64,000 bases of DNA from Accumulibacter sp. (GTDB lineage Bacteria; Pseudomonadota; Gammaproteobacteria; Burkholderiales; Rhodocyclaceae): assembly GCF_023806635.1 (NCBI RefSeq), contig NZ_JAMTDQ010000085.1, forward strand, positions 1 through 64,000. Direction: 5' to 3'. Below the pieces are notes generated by a model. That model did no database searches. It was not told the origin of the DNA and saw only the letters and a program-made list of their open reading frames with translations. Position 1 is the first letter of the stretch. Every line of letters starts with the position of its first letter. Of this stretch, positions 9,796 to 17,960 are shown piece after piece. The position numbers were made by a program, and so were the translations under genes.

Positions 9796-11172
9796 ATGAG
9801 CCAAGAATACACCAGGCCGGCCGAACCGGAAACCCTGCAGCAACGACTCGCCGAGGTGCACCTCACCGAGGTGCGGTCGCTGCTGTCGCTGCAGAAACTG
9901 GTCGAGGATCTGGTCCGCGAACAGGGAGCGGGTGAGGAGGACGGCGTCGACAGTGAAGTCGAGCAGCAGTACCGTCGCGAACTGCGGCAAAAGCTGAAGC
10001 TGATGCCGGCGCGTGAGGTCGCCTACATCATCGAATCGCTCGATGCCGCCGAACGCCTCGTCGTCTGGGAGGAAGTCAAGGAAGGCGCCGACGCGATTCT
10101 CGCCCTGCTGCCCGATGAAGTGCTCGAGGAACTGATCGACGACAGCCACTACCGCAACGAGAAGATGGCGATCACCGCCTTCGAGCTGCGCGACGGACGA
10201 CTGCGCCAGATTTCGGTGAATGGCCCCGAGGATCTGGCGAACGTCAAGCCGATCTGGGTCGACCTGATCGCCCCGACGAAGAAGGTCCGCGGCTGGATCG
10301 GCCAGATGTTCGACATCGACGTGCCGGACCCAGGCAACCTGACCGACCTCGAGGCGAGCGCCCGCTTCTACGTCGACGATGAAGGCCACACCCACCTGCA
10401 CTCGGACTTCCTGCTCGATACGCGGGAGGAATCACGCAACGTTCCGGTGGCGATGATCCTCCACGAGCAGGTGCTGTTCACCGTGCGCAGCGAGGAACTG
10501 CCGGTGTTTCGTCTGCAGCGGGCACGCGCGCGCACCCGCCCCGGCTACGTCAGCAACGGCACCGACGTGCTGATCGACCTCTACGCGGCCGACGTCGAAT
10601 ACTCGGCGAGTGCGCTCGAGGACATGTACGGCGAACTCGATCGCATCGGCCGGCAGGTGCTGCGCTCGCACACCAGCGACCAGGAGGCGTCGAGAATCCT
10701 GGTGGCGATCTCGGAAGCCGAGGATCTCAACGCCCGCACCCGCCGCAGCGTCCTCGATGCCCGCCGTGGCCTGTCGTTCCTGCTGCGCGGCAAGTTCCTC
10801 AGCGAGGCGCAACATGCCGACGTGCGCGAGATCCTGCGCGACATCGAATCGCTCGACGGCCACACCGCCTTTCTCTTCAACAAGATCAACTTCCTGATGG
10901 ACGCCACCGACAGCGCGATCAACATCAACCAGAACAAGGACATCAAGCGGCTGACCGTGCTCAGCGTCATCTTCATGCCGATCAACGTGATCGCCGGCAT
11001 GGGCGGCATGTCGGAGTTCTCGATGATGACCGAGGGAATCCCCTGGCCGATCGCATACACCGGCTTCGCCTGCACGATGGTGGCGATCGGCGCCCTGACC
11101 TACTATGGTCTACGCCACTTCGAACGGCGCCGCATCAGCGCCCAGCAGCACACGCACCACCACGCGGACTGA
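9796..11172 (+). CDS. CorA-family divalent cation transporter with MgtE-N-like N-terminus
   Basis: A 458-residue protein. Residues about 15-125 are helical and acidic, with repeats such as LMPAREVAYIIESLDA and LLPDEVLEELIDD that resemble the helical N domain of MgtE channels. The remainder follows CorA/ZntB: an alpha/beta cytoplasmic domain, long helices, and two C-terminal transmembrane helices (about 390-445). The CorA signature GMN at the pore mouth is GMS here (GMGGMSEF). The protein ends in a His-rich tail. AGGAGG lies a few bases before ATG 9796. Mg2+, Co2+ or Zn2+ transport is the family expectation; the altered signature leaves selectivity open. Confidence 0.85.
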   Translation: MSQEYTRPAEPETLQQRLAEVHLTEVRSLLSLQKLVEDLVREQGAGEEDGVDSEVEQQYRRELRQKLKLMPAREVAYIIESLDAAERLVVWEEVKEGADAILALLPDEVLEELIDDSHYRNEKMAITAFELRDGRLRQISVNGPEDLANVKPIWVDLIAPTKKVRGWIGQMFDIDVPDPGNLTDLEASARFYVDDEGHTHLHSDFLLDTREESRNVPVAMILHEQVLFTVRSEELPVFRLQRARARTRPGYVSNGTDVLIDLYAADVEYSASALEDMYGELDRIGRQVLRSHTSDQEASRILVAISEAEDLNARTRRSVLDARRGLSFLLRGKFLSEAQHADVREILRDIESLDGHTAFLFNKINFLMDATDSAININQNKDIKRLTVLSVIFMPINVIAGMGGMSEFSMMTEGIPWPIAYTGFACTMVAIGALTYYGLRHFERRRISAQQHTHHHAD

Positions 11173-11190
11173 GTCGCGGCGCGGCAGGCC

Positions 11191-12471
11191 TCACCAGAGG
11201 CGGAAGATCTCCGCGGCGGCGGCGACCGTCGCGGAGATGTCGTCGGCCGAGTGCGCCGCCGAGACGAAACCGGCCTCGAACGCCGACGGGGCGAAGTAGT
11301 GGCCAGCAGCCAGCATGGCGTGGAAGAAGCGTCGGAAGTCCTGCTGCTCCGATTGCATCACCTCGGCGTAGCTTGTCGGGCAAGCCGGACGGAAATAGAT
11401 ACCGAACATGCCGCCGATCGACTGCGCCGAAAAGGGCACGCCGTGCCGCCCCGCCGCCGCTGCCAGACCATCGCAGAGGCTGCGCGTGCGAGCCGCCAGC
11501 TGTTCGTGGAAGCCTTCCGCCTGCAGCAGCCGCAGCGTCGCCAGGCCGGCAGCCACCGCCACCGGGTTGCCGGAGAGCGTGCCCGCCTGATACACCGGGC
11601 CGAGCGGCGCGATGCTGCTCATGATCTCGCGTCGGCCGCCGAAGGCGCCGACCGGCATGCCGCCGCCGATCACCTTGCCGAGCGTCGTCAGGTCGGGAGT
11701 GATGCCGTAGAGGCCCTGCGCCCCCTGTGGGCCGACGCGAAAGCCGGTCATCACCTCATCGAAGATCAGCACCGCACCGTAACGGCTGCACTCCTCGCGC
11801 AAGGTCTGCAGGAACGCTGGGCGCGGCGCGATCAGGTTCATGTTGCCGGCGACCGGCTCGACGATCACCGCCGCGATGCGCTCGCCGTGGGCCTGGAAGG
11901 CGGCTACGACCTGCTCGCTGTCGTTGTAATCGAGGACCAGCGTGTGCTGCGCCAGATCGGCGGGAACACCGGCCGAGCTCGGATTGCCGAGGGTGAGGAG
12001 GCCCGACCCCGCCTTCACCAGCAGGCTGTCGGAATGGCCGTGGTAGCAGCCTTCGAACTTGAGCAGCAGGTCGCGGCCGGTGTGGCCACGCGCCAGGCGG
12101 ATGGCGCTCATCGTCGCCTCGGTGCCGGAGCTGACCAGGCGCACCATTTCGAGTGACGGCAGCAGTTGGCACAGCAGTTCCGCCATGTCGACCTCGCTCT
12201 CGGTCGGCGCACCGAACGACAGGCCAGCCAGCGCCGCCTCGCGGACGGCGGCGACGACCTCGGGATGGGCATGACCGAGGATCAGCGGTCCCCACGAGCC
12301 GACATAGTCGATGTAGCTGGTACCGTCGGCGTCGGTGACGCGCGCGCCGGCGCCGGCGACGAAGAAGCGCGGCGTGCCGCCGACCGAGCGAAACGCCCGC
12401 ACCGGCGAATTGACGCCCCCCGGGATATGCTCCTGCGCACGGTCAAACAGTTGCTGGTTGCGTGAATTCAC
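11191..12471 (-). CDS. hemL: glutamate-1-semialdehyde 2,1-aminomutase
   Basis: HemL converts glutamate-1-semialdehyde to 5-aminolevulinate in the C5 haem pathway, using PLP. The 426-residue product has the family length. Recognisable features are the N-terminal [12 protein letters not shown], the PLP-site region [19 protein letters not shown], and the Schiff-base lysine in [16 protein letters not shown] (about residue 264). The start is the GTG at 12471, with GAGG about 9 bases upstream; it overlaps the end of thiE by 29 bases, so the gene is translationally coupled to the thiamine genes. It converges on the CorA-like gene with an 18-base gap. Confidence 0.96.
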   Translation of the reverse strand: MNSRNQQLFDRAQEHIPGGVNSPVRAFRSVGGTPRFFVAGAGARVTDADGTSYIDYVGSWGPLILGHAHPEVVAAVREAALAGLSFGAPTESEVDMAELLCQLLPSLEMVRLVSSGTEATMSAIRLARGHTGRDLLLKFEGCYHGHSDSLLVKAGSGLLTLGNPSSAGVPADLAQHTLVLDYNDSEQVVAAFQAHGERIAAVIVEPVAGNMNLIAPRPAFLQTLREECSRYGAVLIFDEVMTGFRVGPQGAQGLYGITPDLTTLGKVIGGGMPVGAFGGRREIMSSIAPLGPVYQAGTLSGNPVAVAAGLATLRLLQAEGFHEQLAARTRSLCDGLAAAAGRHGVPFSAQSIGGMFGIYFRPACPTSYAEVMQSEQQDFRRFFHAMLAAGHYFAPSAFEAGFVSAAHSADDISATVAAAAEIFRLW

Positions 12472-13105
12472 GTCGCTTGTCCTCGAACAGGGATTGGTAG
12501 GCTGCGGCACGCGCCTCTACGTCGGCGGCCGCGAAAAGGTCACTGATCACCGCCAGCATGTCGGCTCCGGCAGCCAGCACGGCCGGCGCATTGCCGATCG
12601 TGATGCCACCGATCGCACAGCTTGGCACACCGAGTTCGGCACGGCAGTGGGCAAAGAGCGACAGCGCCGCCGCCGGTGCCAGCGGCTTGGTCGTGGAGGG
12701 AGACACGGAACCGAAGGCAACGTAATCGGCCCCGGCCGCAACCGCCGTCCGTGCACGCGCGAAATCGCCGTAACACGAGGCGCCGAGGAGGCAGCCCGTC
12801 GGCAGTGCCTGGCGGGCCGCGTGCAGGTCGCCGTCACCGGCTCCCAGGTGCACTCCGTCGGCTGCGACCGCCAGTGCCAGCGCCAGATCGTCGTTGATCA
12901 GCAGACGGGCGCCGAACTGGTGGCAAAGCCGCCGCAGGGCGCGGGCAACCGCCAGCCGGCTGGCGGCATCGGCATCCTTGTCCCGATACTGGAGAAAAGC
13001 GGCCCCACCCCGCAAGGCCGCCGCGACGACCGCAAGGTCGCCAGAGGCAGTGAGCCCGGGCGGCGTGATCGCGTAGAGGCCGCGCAGGGGTTGCCGTTCA
13101 GTCAT
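12443..13105 (-). CDS. thiE: thiamine-phosphate synthase
   Basis: ThiE joins HMP-pyrophosphate to the thiazole phosphate to make thiamine phosphate. The 220-residue product begins [15 protein letters not shown], the usual N-terminus, and carries [40 protein letters not shown] and CAIGGIT, the substrate-binding blocks of the TIM barrel. The ATG at 13105 overlaps the last 8 bases of thiD. Longer upstream frames on this strand are the thiD gene read out of phase. Confidence 0.95.
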   Translation of the reverse strand: MTERQPLRGLYAITPPGLTASGDLAVVAAALRGGAAFLQYRDKDADAASRLAVARALRRLCHQFGARLLINDDLALALAVAADGVHLGAGDGDLHAARQALPTGCLLGASCYGDFARARTAVAAGADYVAFGSVSPSTTKPLAPAAALSLFAHCRAELGVPSCAIGGITIGNAPAVLAAGADMLAVISDLFAAADVEARAAAYQSLFEDKRREFTQPATV

Positions 13106-13952
13106 CGAGTCGCCGGGGGCGCTGACGGGTGGCGAAGAAGCGATCGGGAATGAACTGGCCCATGCCGGGGCGGAAGCCGGCCGCCAACGCCCGCCATGTG
13201 TAATCCTGTGCGGCAGCGACGGCATCATCCACCTCCACACCACTGGCGAGATTGGCGGCGATCGCCGAAGCGAGCGTGCAGCCCGACCCGTGGTAGCTGC
13301 CGGGCAGGCGATCCCAGGCATCGCTGCGCACCAGCCCGACTCCCTGCCGATACAGCGTATTGATCACGCGCGCGGTGTTCACATGGGTGCCGGTCAGCAG
13401 CACGTGCCGACATCCGAGGTCGAGCAGCGTCTGCGCGCAGTCGCCAAGGGGCAGCTCCGATCCATCGTCACCCTCGTCGTATCGCCCGGACACGAGGCGA
13501 CGAGCCTCCAGCGAGTTCGGAGTGAGGATCGTCGTCACCGGCAGCAACAACTCGCAGAGGCCGGCGATCATTTCATCATCCGCCAGTTCGTCACCGCGAC
13601 CGGAGGCGAGAACGGGATCGACGATCAACGGCACTGCAGGATGATCGGCGGCGATGCCGGCGATGATGGCGATATTCTCGACGCTGCCGGCCAGCCCGAC
13701 CTTGAACGCCGCCACCGGCATGTCCTCGAGCAGCGTCCGCGCCTGCTCCTCGACGCAGTCCGCAGCGACCGCGAGAACGCTGCCGACGCCGACCGTGTCC
13801 TGCACGGTCAGCGCCGTCAGCACCGACAACGGGTGGCAACCCAACGCGGACAGGGTCATCACGTCGGCCTGCATCCCCGCACCGCCGGATGGATCGCTGG
13901 CGGCAAAGCTCAGGACAATCGGCGGCAACGACGTTGCAGTGCGGTGGTTCAT
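13098..13952 (-). CDS. thiD: hydroxymethylpyrimidine/phosphomethylpyrimidine kinase
   Basis: ThiD phosphorylates HMP and then HMP-P to supply the pyrimidine half of thiamine. The 284-residue ribokinase-like protein shows SFAASDPSGGAGMQAD at the N-terminus, VDPVLASGRGDEL, ILTPNSLEA, and the anion-hole/catalytic block GSYHGSGCTLASAIAA. It is the first gene of a thiD-thiE-hemL unit with overlapping junctions; thiC and thiG are not in the window. Its start lies 117 bases from the divergent rubredoxin gene. I see no TPP riboswitch consensus upstream. Confidence 0.95.
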   Translation of the reverse strand: MNHRTATSLPPIVLSFAASDPSGGAGMQADVMTLSALGCHPLSVLTALTVQDTVGVGSVLAVAADCVEEQARTLLEDMPVAAFKVGLAGSVENIAIIAGIAADHPAVPLIVDPVLASGRGDELADDEMIAGLCELLLPVTTILTPNSLEARRLVSGRYDEGDDGSELPLGDCAQTLLDLGCRHVLLTGTHVNTARVINTLYRQGVGLVRSDAWDRLPGSYHGSGCTLASAIAANLASGVEVDDAVAAAQDYTWRALAAGFRPGMGQFIPDRFFATRQRPRRLDD

Positions 13953-13995
13953 GAAGGTAAGGTGGCCTCGGCCGTCGGCATCGAAGGAGAAACCC

Positions 13996-14025
13996 TTGGC
14001 AGCAACGCCGGTGATTGGCTAAAAT
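13996..14025 (+). promoter_or_regulatory. sigma70-type promoter of the rubredoxin gene
   Basis: TTGGCA (13996-14001) and TAAAAT (14020-14025) with an 18-base spacer, each five of six to consensus. The predicted start is near 14032, about 38 bases before the ATG at 14070. Confidence 0.6.
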
Positions 14026-14049
14026 CGGCGTGTTTCCCCGACGATTTTA
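14020..14049. promoter_or_regulatory. inverted repeat overlapping the rubredoxin -10 (possible operator)
   Basis: TAAAATCG (14020-14027) is repeated in inverse orientation as CGATTTTA (14042-14049), with a 14-base centre; pairing continues imperfectly inward. The left arm contains the -10 hexamer. A repressor bound here would block the promoter. No known regulator motif was recognised. Confidence 0.4.
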
Positions 14050-14069
14050 CTCGAAATTCCCGACGCGCC

Positions 14070-14258
14070 ATGCACAGCGACAGCAGCGAGCCGTATCAGA
14101 CCTGGATGTGTCTCACCTGCGGCTTCATTTACGACGAAGCGGCCGGCCAGCCGGATGCAGGGATTCCGGCCGGCACCCGCTGGCGCGACCTGCCGGTCAA
14201 CTGGACCTGCCCGGAATGCGGAGCGCGCAAGGACGACTTCGAGATGATCGAGATCTGA
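14070..14258 (+). CDS. rubredoxin
   Basis: A 62-residue rubredoxin, a one-iron Fe(Cys)4 electron carrier. The two knuckles are CLTCGFIYDEAAG and CPECGARKDDFE, about 30 residues apart, with the conserved DLPVNWTCPECG block. It begins with a short polar extension. In betaproteobacteria a rubredoxin gene often sits between thiD/hemL and the pilus chemosensory genes, as here. It likely donates electrons in oxidative or NO stress, or to a rubredoxin-dependent oxygenase; the partner is not in the window. Confidence 0.93.
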   Translation: MHSDSSEPYQTWMCLTCGFIYDEAAGQPDAGIPAGTRWRDLPVNWTCPECGARKDDFEMIEI

Positions 14259-14269
14259 GCACAATGCGG

Positions 14270-14275
14270 TATAGT
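14270..14275 (+). promoter_or_regulatory. candidate -10 of the pilGHIJ-chpA operon
   Basis: TATAGT, preceded by TGCGG that gives a weak extended -10 look. No convincing -35 is visible at 17 bases. It is the best promoter-like element between the rubredoxin stop and pilG. Confidence 0.35.
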
Positions 14276-14353
14276 GCCGACGGCACGCAACGATCAGGAT
14301 TCCGGGGCTTGGGCTGTTGATGACGATTGCCTGGAACGTATTGGAGGAGCGAG

Positions 14354-14749
14354 TTGGCTGAAGCGGACAAGCTGCGCGGTGTCAAGGTGATGGTCATCGA
14401 TGACAGCAACACGATCCGGCGCAGTGCCGAGATTTTTCTCGTGCAGGCAGGCTGCCAGGTGCTGCTCGCCGAGGACGGCTTCGACGCACTGGCGAAGGTT
14501 GCCGATCACCAGCCGGCGGTGATCTTCTGCGATATCGTCATGCCGCGACTCGATGGCTACCAGACCTGCGCCCTGATCAAGAAGAATCAGCGTTTCCGCT
14601 CAACCCCCGTGATCATGCTGTCGTCGCGCGACGGTCTCTTCGACCGCGCCCGGGGTCGCATGGTCGGCTCGGACCATTACCTGACGAAACCGTTCACCAA
14701 GGACAGCCTGCTGCAGACCGTCGCCGCCTTTGCGCCGGCACCGGGCTGA
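14354..14749 (+). CDS. pilG: twitching motility response regulator PilG
   Basis: A stand-alone CheY-like receiver that, in the Pil-Chp system, links the ChpA kinase to pilus extension and cAMP signalling. The start is taken as TTG 14354 because GGAGG (14343-14347) sits 6 bases before it; the only in-frame ATG lies upstream of that site. The 131-residue protein begins LAEADKLRGVKVMVIDDS and has Asp60 in FCDIVMPRLDG as the phosphoacceptor, plus the conserved Thr/Ser (MLSS) and Lys (LTKPF). It heads the operon pilG-pilH-pilI-pilJ-chpA. Confidence 0.93.
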   Translation: MAEADKLRGVKVMVIDDSNTIRRSAEIFLVQAGCQVLLAEDGFDALAKVADHQPAVIFCDIVMPRLDGYQTCALIKKNQRFRSTPVIMLSSRDGLFDRARGRMVGSDHYLTKPFTKDSLLQTVAAFAPAPG

Positions 14750-14799
14750 ACGAGCGGCAGCGTGTCCACCTTCACGGGTACCTGCAGAGGGCAGACGCA

Positions 14800-15162
14800 A
14801 TGACCATCAAGAGGATTCTCGTCGTTGACGATTCACCGACCGAACGCTACGTCCTCAATGAACTGCTGACCAGCAACGGTTATCAGGTCATTACCGCAGA
14901 AAACGGTGAAGAGGGGATCGCCAAGGCGCGCAGCGACCTCCCCGACCTGATCCTGATGGATGTCGTCATGCCCGGGCTCAATGGCTACCAAGCGACACGG
15001 ACCCTGACGCGCGACCCGGCGACCCGCAGCATACCGGTCATCGTGTGTACGACGAAGGGCCAGGAGACCGACAAGATCTGGGGTTTGCGCCAGGGTGCCC
15101 ACGATTACATGGTCAAGCCGGTGAATGGTCAGGAGTTGCTGGCCAAGATCGCAGCCCTCTGA
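14800..15162 (+). CDS. pilH: twitching motility response regulator PilH
   Basis: Second CheY-like receiver of the Pil-Chp pathway, generally a phosphate sink or retraction regulator. The 120 residues are a single receiver domain: acidic pair in VVDDSPTERY, Asp54 in LMDVVMPGLNG as phosphoacceptor, Thr in VCTTKG, and Lys in YMVKPV. It lies 50 bases after pilG and 15 bases before pilI. Confidence 0.95.
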   Translation: MTIKRILVVDDSPTERYVLNELLTSNGYQVITAENGEEGIAKARSDLPDLILMDVVMPGLNGYQATRTLTRDPATRSIPVIVCTTKGQETDKIWGLRQGAHDYMVKPVNGQELLAKIAAL

Positions 15163-15177
15163 AATGGTGGCCGACGA

Positions 15178-15687
15178 ATGAGCAAGAAGATCCGGCTGCA
15201 CGAGTTCCAGTCCTATCTGGCGGCCCGTCTGACCGGCACCAGCGCGCAGACGGCGGCAGGACTGCTCGGCGTTCAGGCTGGCCCGGACCACTGGCTGCTC
15301 GACCTGGCGGACTCCGGCGAGATCGTGCCGCTGACGTCGCTCACCACGGTGCCGCTGACGAAAGCTTGGTTCGCGGGATTGGCCAACATCCGCGGCAACC
15401 TGTACTCGGTGGTTGACCTGTCCGCCTTCGTGGGCAAGGAGGTGACGCCCCGCACCACGAGCTCGCGGCTGCTCCTGATCGGCACCCGGCATGGCAGCAA
15501 CGCGGCACTGCTGGTGAACCGGATGATCGGCCTGCGCAACGTCGACGCGCTGACTCCGGAAGCCGCCGCCGCCGACGCCCCGGCCTGGGCGCCGGAGATC
15601 TATGCAGACAACGAGGGCCGCCGCTGGAAGAAGCTCAAGGTACGCGAACTGCTGGCCGACGAGAACTTCATGGACATCGCCGCTTGA
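15178..15687 (+). CDS. pilI: CheW-like adaptor PilI
   Basis: A 169-residue CheW-domain protein that couples the PilJ receptor to the ChpA kinase. The CheW fold is visible from LTSLTTVPLTKAWFAGLANIRGN onward, with the receptor-docking NIRGNLYSVVDLS motif around residues 74-86, and LVNRMIGLRN later. It sits between pilH and pilJ as in Pseudomonas. Confidence 0.93.
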   Translation: MSKKIRLHEFQSYLAARLTGTSAQTAAGLLGVQAGPDHWLLDLADSGEIVPLTSLTTVPLTKAWFAGLANIRGNLYSVVDLSAFVGKEVTPRTTSSRLLLIGTRHGSNAALLVNRMIGLRNVDALTPEAAAADAPAWAPEIYADNEGRRWKKLKVRELLADENFMDIAA

Positions 15688-15759
15688 GGCGGCCGCAGAT
15701 CACGCGACACGTGACGACGAGTCCTGGCATCGTCGAGGCAACGTAACCGGAGGAGGAAG

Positions 15760-17934
15760 ATGACGTTCAAACTCAAGCTGCCGGCCTTCCTGTCCCGCCT
15801 GCAGGATGCGGCGGGCGAAACGGTACCGACGCGGACGATTGTCGATCCGGTCGCACCGCTGAAAGGGAAGCGGCCGATCCCCTGGTCGACGGCCTTGCTG
15901 AAACTGTCGCATCTGCCGGTTGTCAAGCGGCTCCAGCTTCTCGGCGGCGCCCTCGTTCTCGTCATGCTGCTGGTTGCCGTCGTCGTCTACCGCGACAACC
16001 GGCAGGCGGGCTACACCGCCGCCTACATCGCGACGGCGGGCGACATGCGCATGCTCTCGCAGCGACTGGCCAAGGCTTCCAGCCTGGCCCTGCTCGGCGA
16101 CCCGACAGCGTTCAGACAGCTGCGCGAGTCGCGTGACACCTTTGCCGGCAACCTCGAAAGACTGAGCAACGGCGGCGAACTCGCGGCCGGCTGGGTGCCG
16201 CCATCACCGGCCCGCGTTCAACCGCAACTGCAGGAACTGGCTGCGGTGTGGGACAAGACCGACCGCAATGCCGCCCGCCTCCTGGAAATGGAGAAGAACC
16301 TCGTTTCACTGGGCAAGGAGGTCGCCTCGATCAACGACCGCAATCCGCAGTTGCTCGACCTGGCTGAACAGCTCGCCGCTCTGAAGCTGCAGGGCAACGC
16401 GAGTACGCGGGACATCGCGGCGGCAAACCAGCTCGTGATGCTGACGCAGCGGATCGCCAAGAATGCGAACGCGCTCCTGCTCGGCGATGCGATCGACCCG
16501 GAAGTGGCTTTTCTCCTTGGCAAGGACACCAACACCTTTCGCGACATGGTTCATGCCCTCGGCAAGGGGAGCGAATCGCTCCGCATTGCCGCTACGACCG
16601 ACCCCGAAACCAAGGCCAAGCTGGTTGAACTCGACGCCAGCTTTGCCGATTACCGGGCGGCAGTGGGTGGCATCCTGGGCAACATGCAACGCCTGATCAT
16701 CGCCAAGCAGGCAGGCTCGCAGATCTTCCGCGACAGTGAGGAACTCCTGCACGTGACTGACCTGCTCGCACAGGCGTATCAGGATCGCGGACTCGATCGC
16801 GCGCTCTACGGCCTCATGATGGTCGTGCTGATCGGCCTGGCGATCGGCTTGGCCGTGCTGCTGGCGAGAACCTACCTTGCCGAGAGTACGCGACAGGCTG
16901 AGGAGGCCGACCGCGGCCGGCGCGAGACCGAAGCCATCAACCGGCAGAATCAGGACGCGATCCTGCGCCTGATGAATGAGCTGGGCGATCTGGCGGACGG
17001 TGATCTGACGGTAACCGCGACCGTCTCCGAAGACATCACCGGCGCCATCGCCGACTCGATCAACTACACGATCGAGGAACTGCGGCTGCTGGTGGGACGC
17101 ATCAACGATGCCGCCGGCCGCGTGACACTGGCAACCGAACTGGCGCAGCAGACCTCGACCGAGCTGCTGGCCGCTGCCGAGCGCCAGGCGACGGAAATCA
17201 AGGCGGCCGGCCAGTCGGTTCTCGGCGTGGCGTCCACGATGACCGGCGTTTCCGGCGATGCGAAGCAGTCGGCAAAGGTGGCACGGCAGTCGCTGGCGGC
17301 CGCCGGCAAGGGAGCGCAGGCCGTCGAGGACTCGATCACCGGCATGAACCGCATTCGCGAGCAGATCCAGGAGACCTCGAAGCGCATCAAGCGCCTCGGC
17401 GAGTCGTCGCAGGAAATCGGCGAGATCGTCGAGCTGATCTCGGACATCACCGAGCAGACCAACGTGCTGGCGTTGAACGCCGCCATCCAGGCTGCCTCGG
17501 CCGGAGAAGCCGGACGTGGTTTCACGGTCGTCGCCGAGGAAGTGCAGAGGCTGGCCGAACGCTCGGCCGAAGCGACGAAGCAGATTGGCGCGATCGTCCG
17601 AACCATCCAGACCGATACCCAGGACACGGTTTCGGCGATGGAGGAGTCGACGCGCGGCGTCGTCGAGGGCGCGCGCCTGTCCGACGCCGCGGGCCAGGCC
17701 CTGGCGGAGATCGGCGCGGTGACGAGAACGCTGACCGACCTCATCGAGAACATCTCCGGCGCCACGCGCCAGGCCGCCGACTCGGCAACGAGGGTCGCAC
17801 GCAAGATGCAGGAGATCCTCCTGGTCACCGGGCAAACGACCGCCGGAACCCAGAAGACTGCGACGGCGATCGGCGAGCTGGCCGGACTGGCAACCGAACT
17901 GAAGGGCTCGGTCGCCGGGTTCAAGGTCTCTTGA
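15760..17934 (+). CDS. pilJ: type IV pilus methyl-accepting chemotaxis transducer PilJ
   Basis: A 724-residue receptor. After a cytoplasmic N-terminal tail, TM1 (about 60-77) leads to a periplasmic region with two PilJ-type four-helix sensor modules, recognised by [16 protein letters not shown] and [18 protein letters not shown]2 (about 347-367) is followed by a HAMP-like segment and the signalling domain with the hairpin core [21 protein letters not shown] and [15 protein letters not shown]. The PilJ domain is known to interact with pilin and sense surface contact. GGAGGAGGA precedes the ATG. The stop is 26 bases before the chpA start. Confidence 0.96.
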   Translation: MTFKLKLPAFLSRLQDAAGETVPTRTIVDPVAPLKGKRPIPWSTALLKLSHLPVVKRLQLLGGALVLVMLLVAVVVYRDNRQAGYTAAYIATAGDMRMLSQRLAKASSLALLGDPTAFRQLRESRDTFAGNLERLSNGGELAAGWVPPSPARVQPQLQELAAVWDKTDRNAARLLEMEKNLVSLGKEVASINDRNPQLLDLAEQLAALKLQGNASTRDIAAANQLVMLTQRIAKNANALLLGDAIDPEVAFLLGKDTNTFRDMVHALGKGSESLRIAATTDPETKAKLVELDASFADYRAAVGGILGNMQRLIIAKQAGSQIFRDSEELLHVTDLLAQAYQDRGLDRALYGLMMVVLIGLAIGLAVLLARTYLAESTRQAEEADRGRRETEAINRQNQDAILRLMNELGDLADGDLTVTATVSEDITGAIADSINYTIEELRLLVGRINDAAGRVTLATELAQQTSTELLAAAERQATEIKAAGQSVLGVASTMTGVSGDAKQSAKVARQSLAAAGKGAQAVEDSITGMNRIREQIQETSKRIKRLGESSQEIGEIVELISDITEQTNVLALNAAIQAASAGEAGRGFTVVAEEVQRLAERSAEATKQIGAIVRTIQTDTQDTVSAMEESTRGVVEGARLSDAAGQALAEIGAVTRTLTDLIENISGATRQAADSATRVARKMQEILLVTGQTTAGTQKTATAIGELAGLATELKGSVAGFKVS

Positions 17935-17960
17935 GTGCCTGATTGGAGAGGCTGCCCCGG

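Noticed and set aside
13953-14069. TPP riboswitch ahead of thiD.
   Set aside because: The 117-base divergent gap lacks the conserved CUGAGA and related thi-box blocks on the thiD side.
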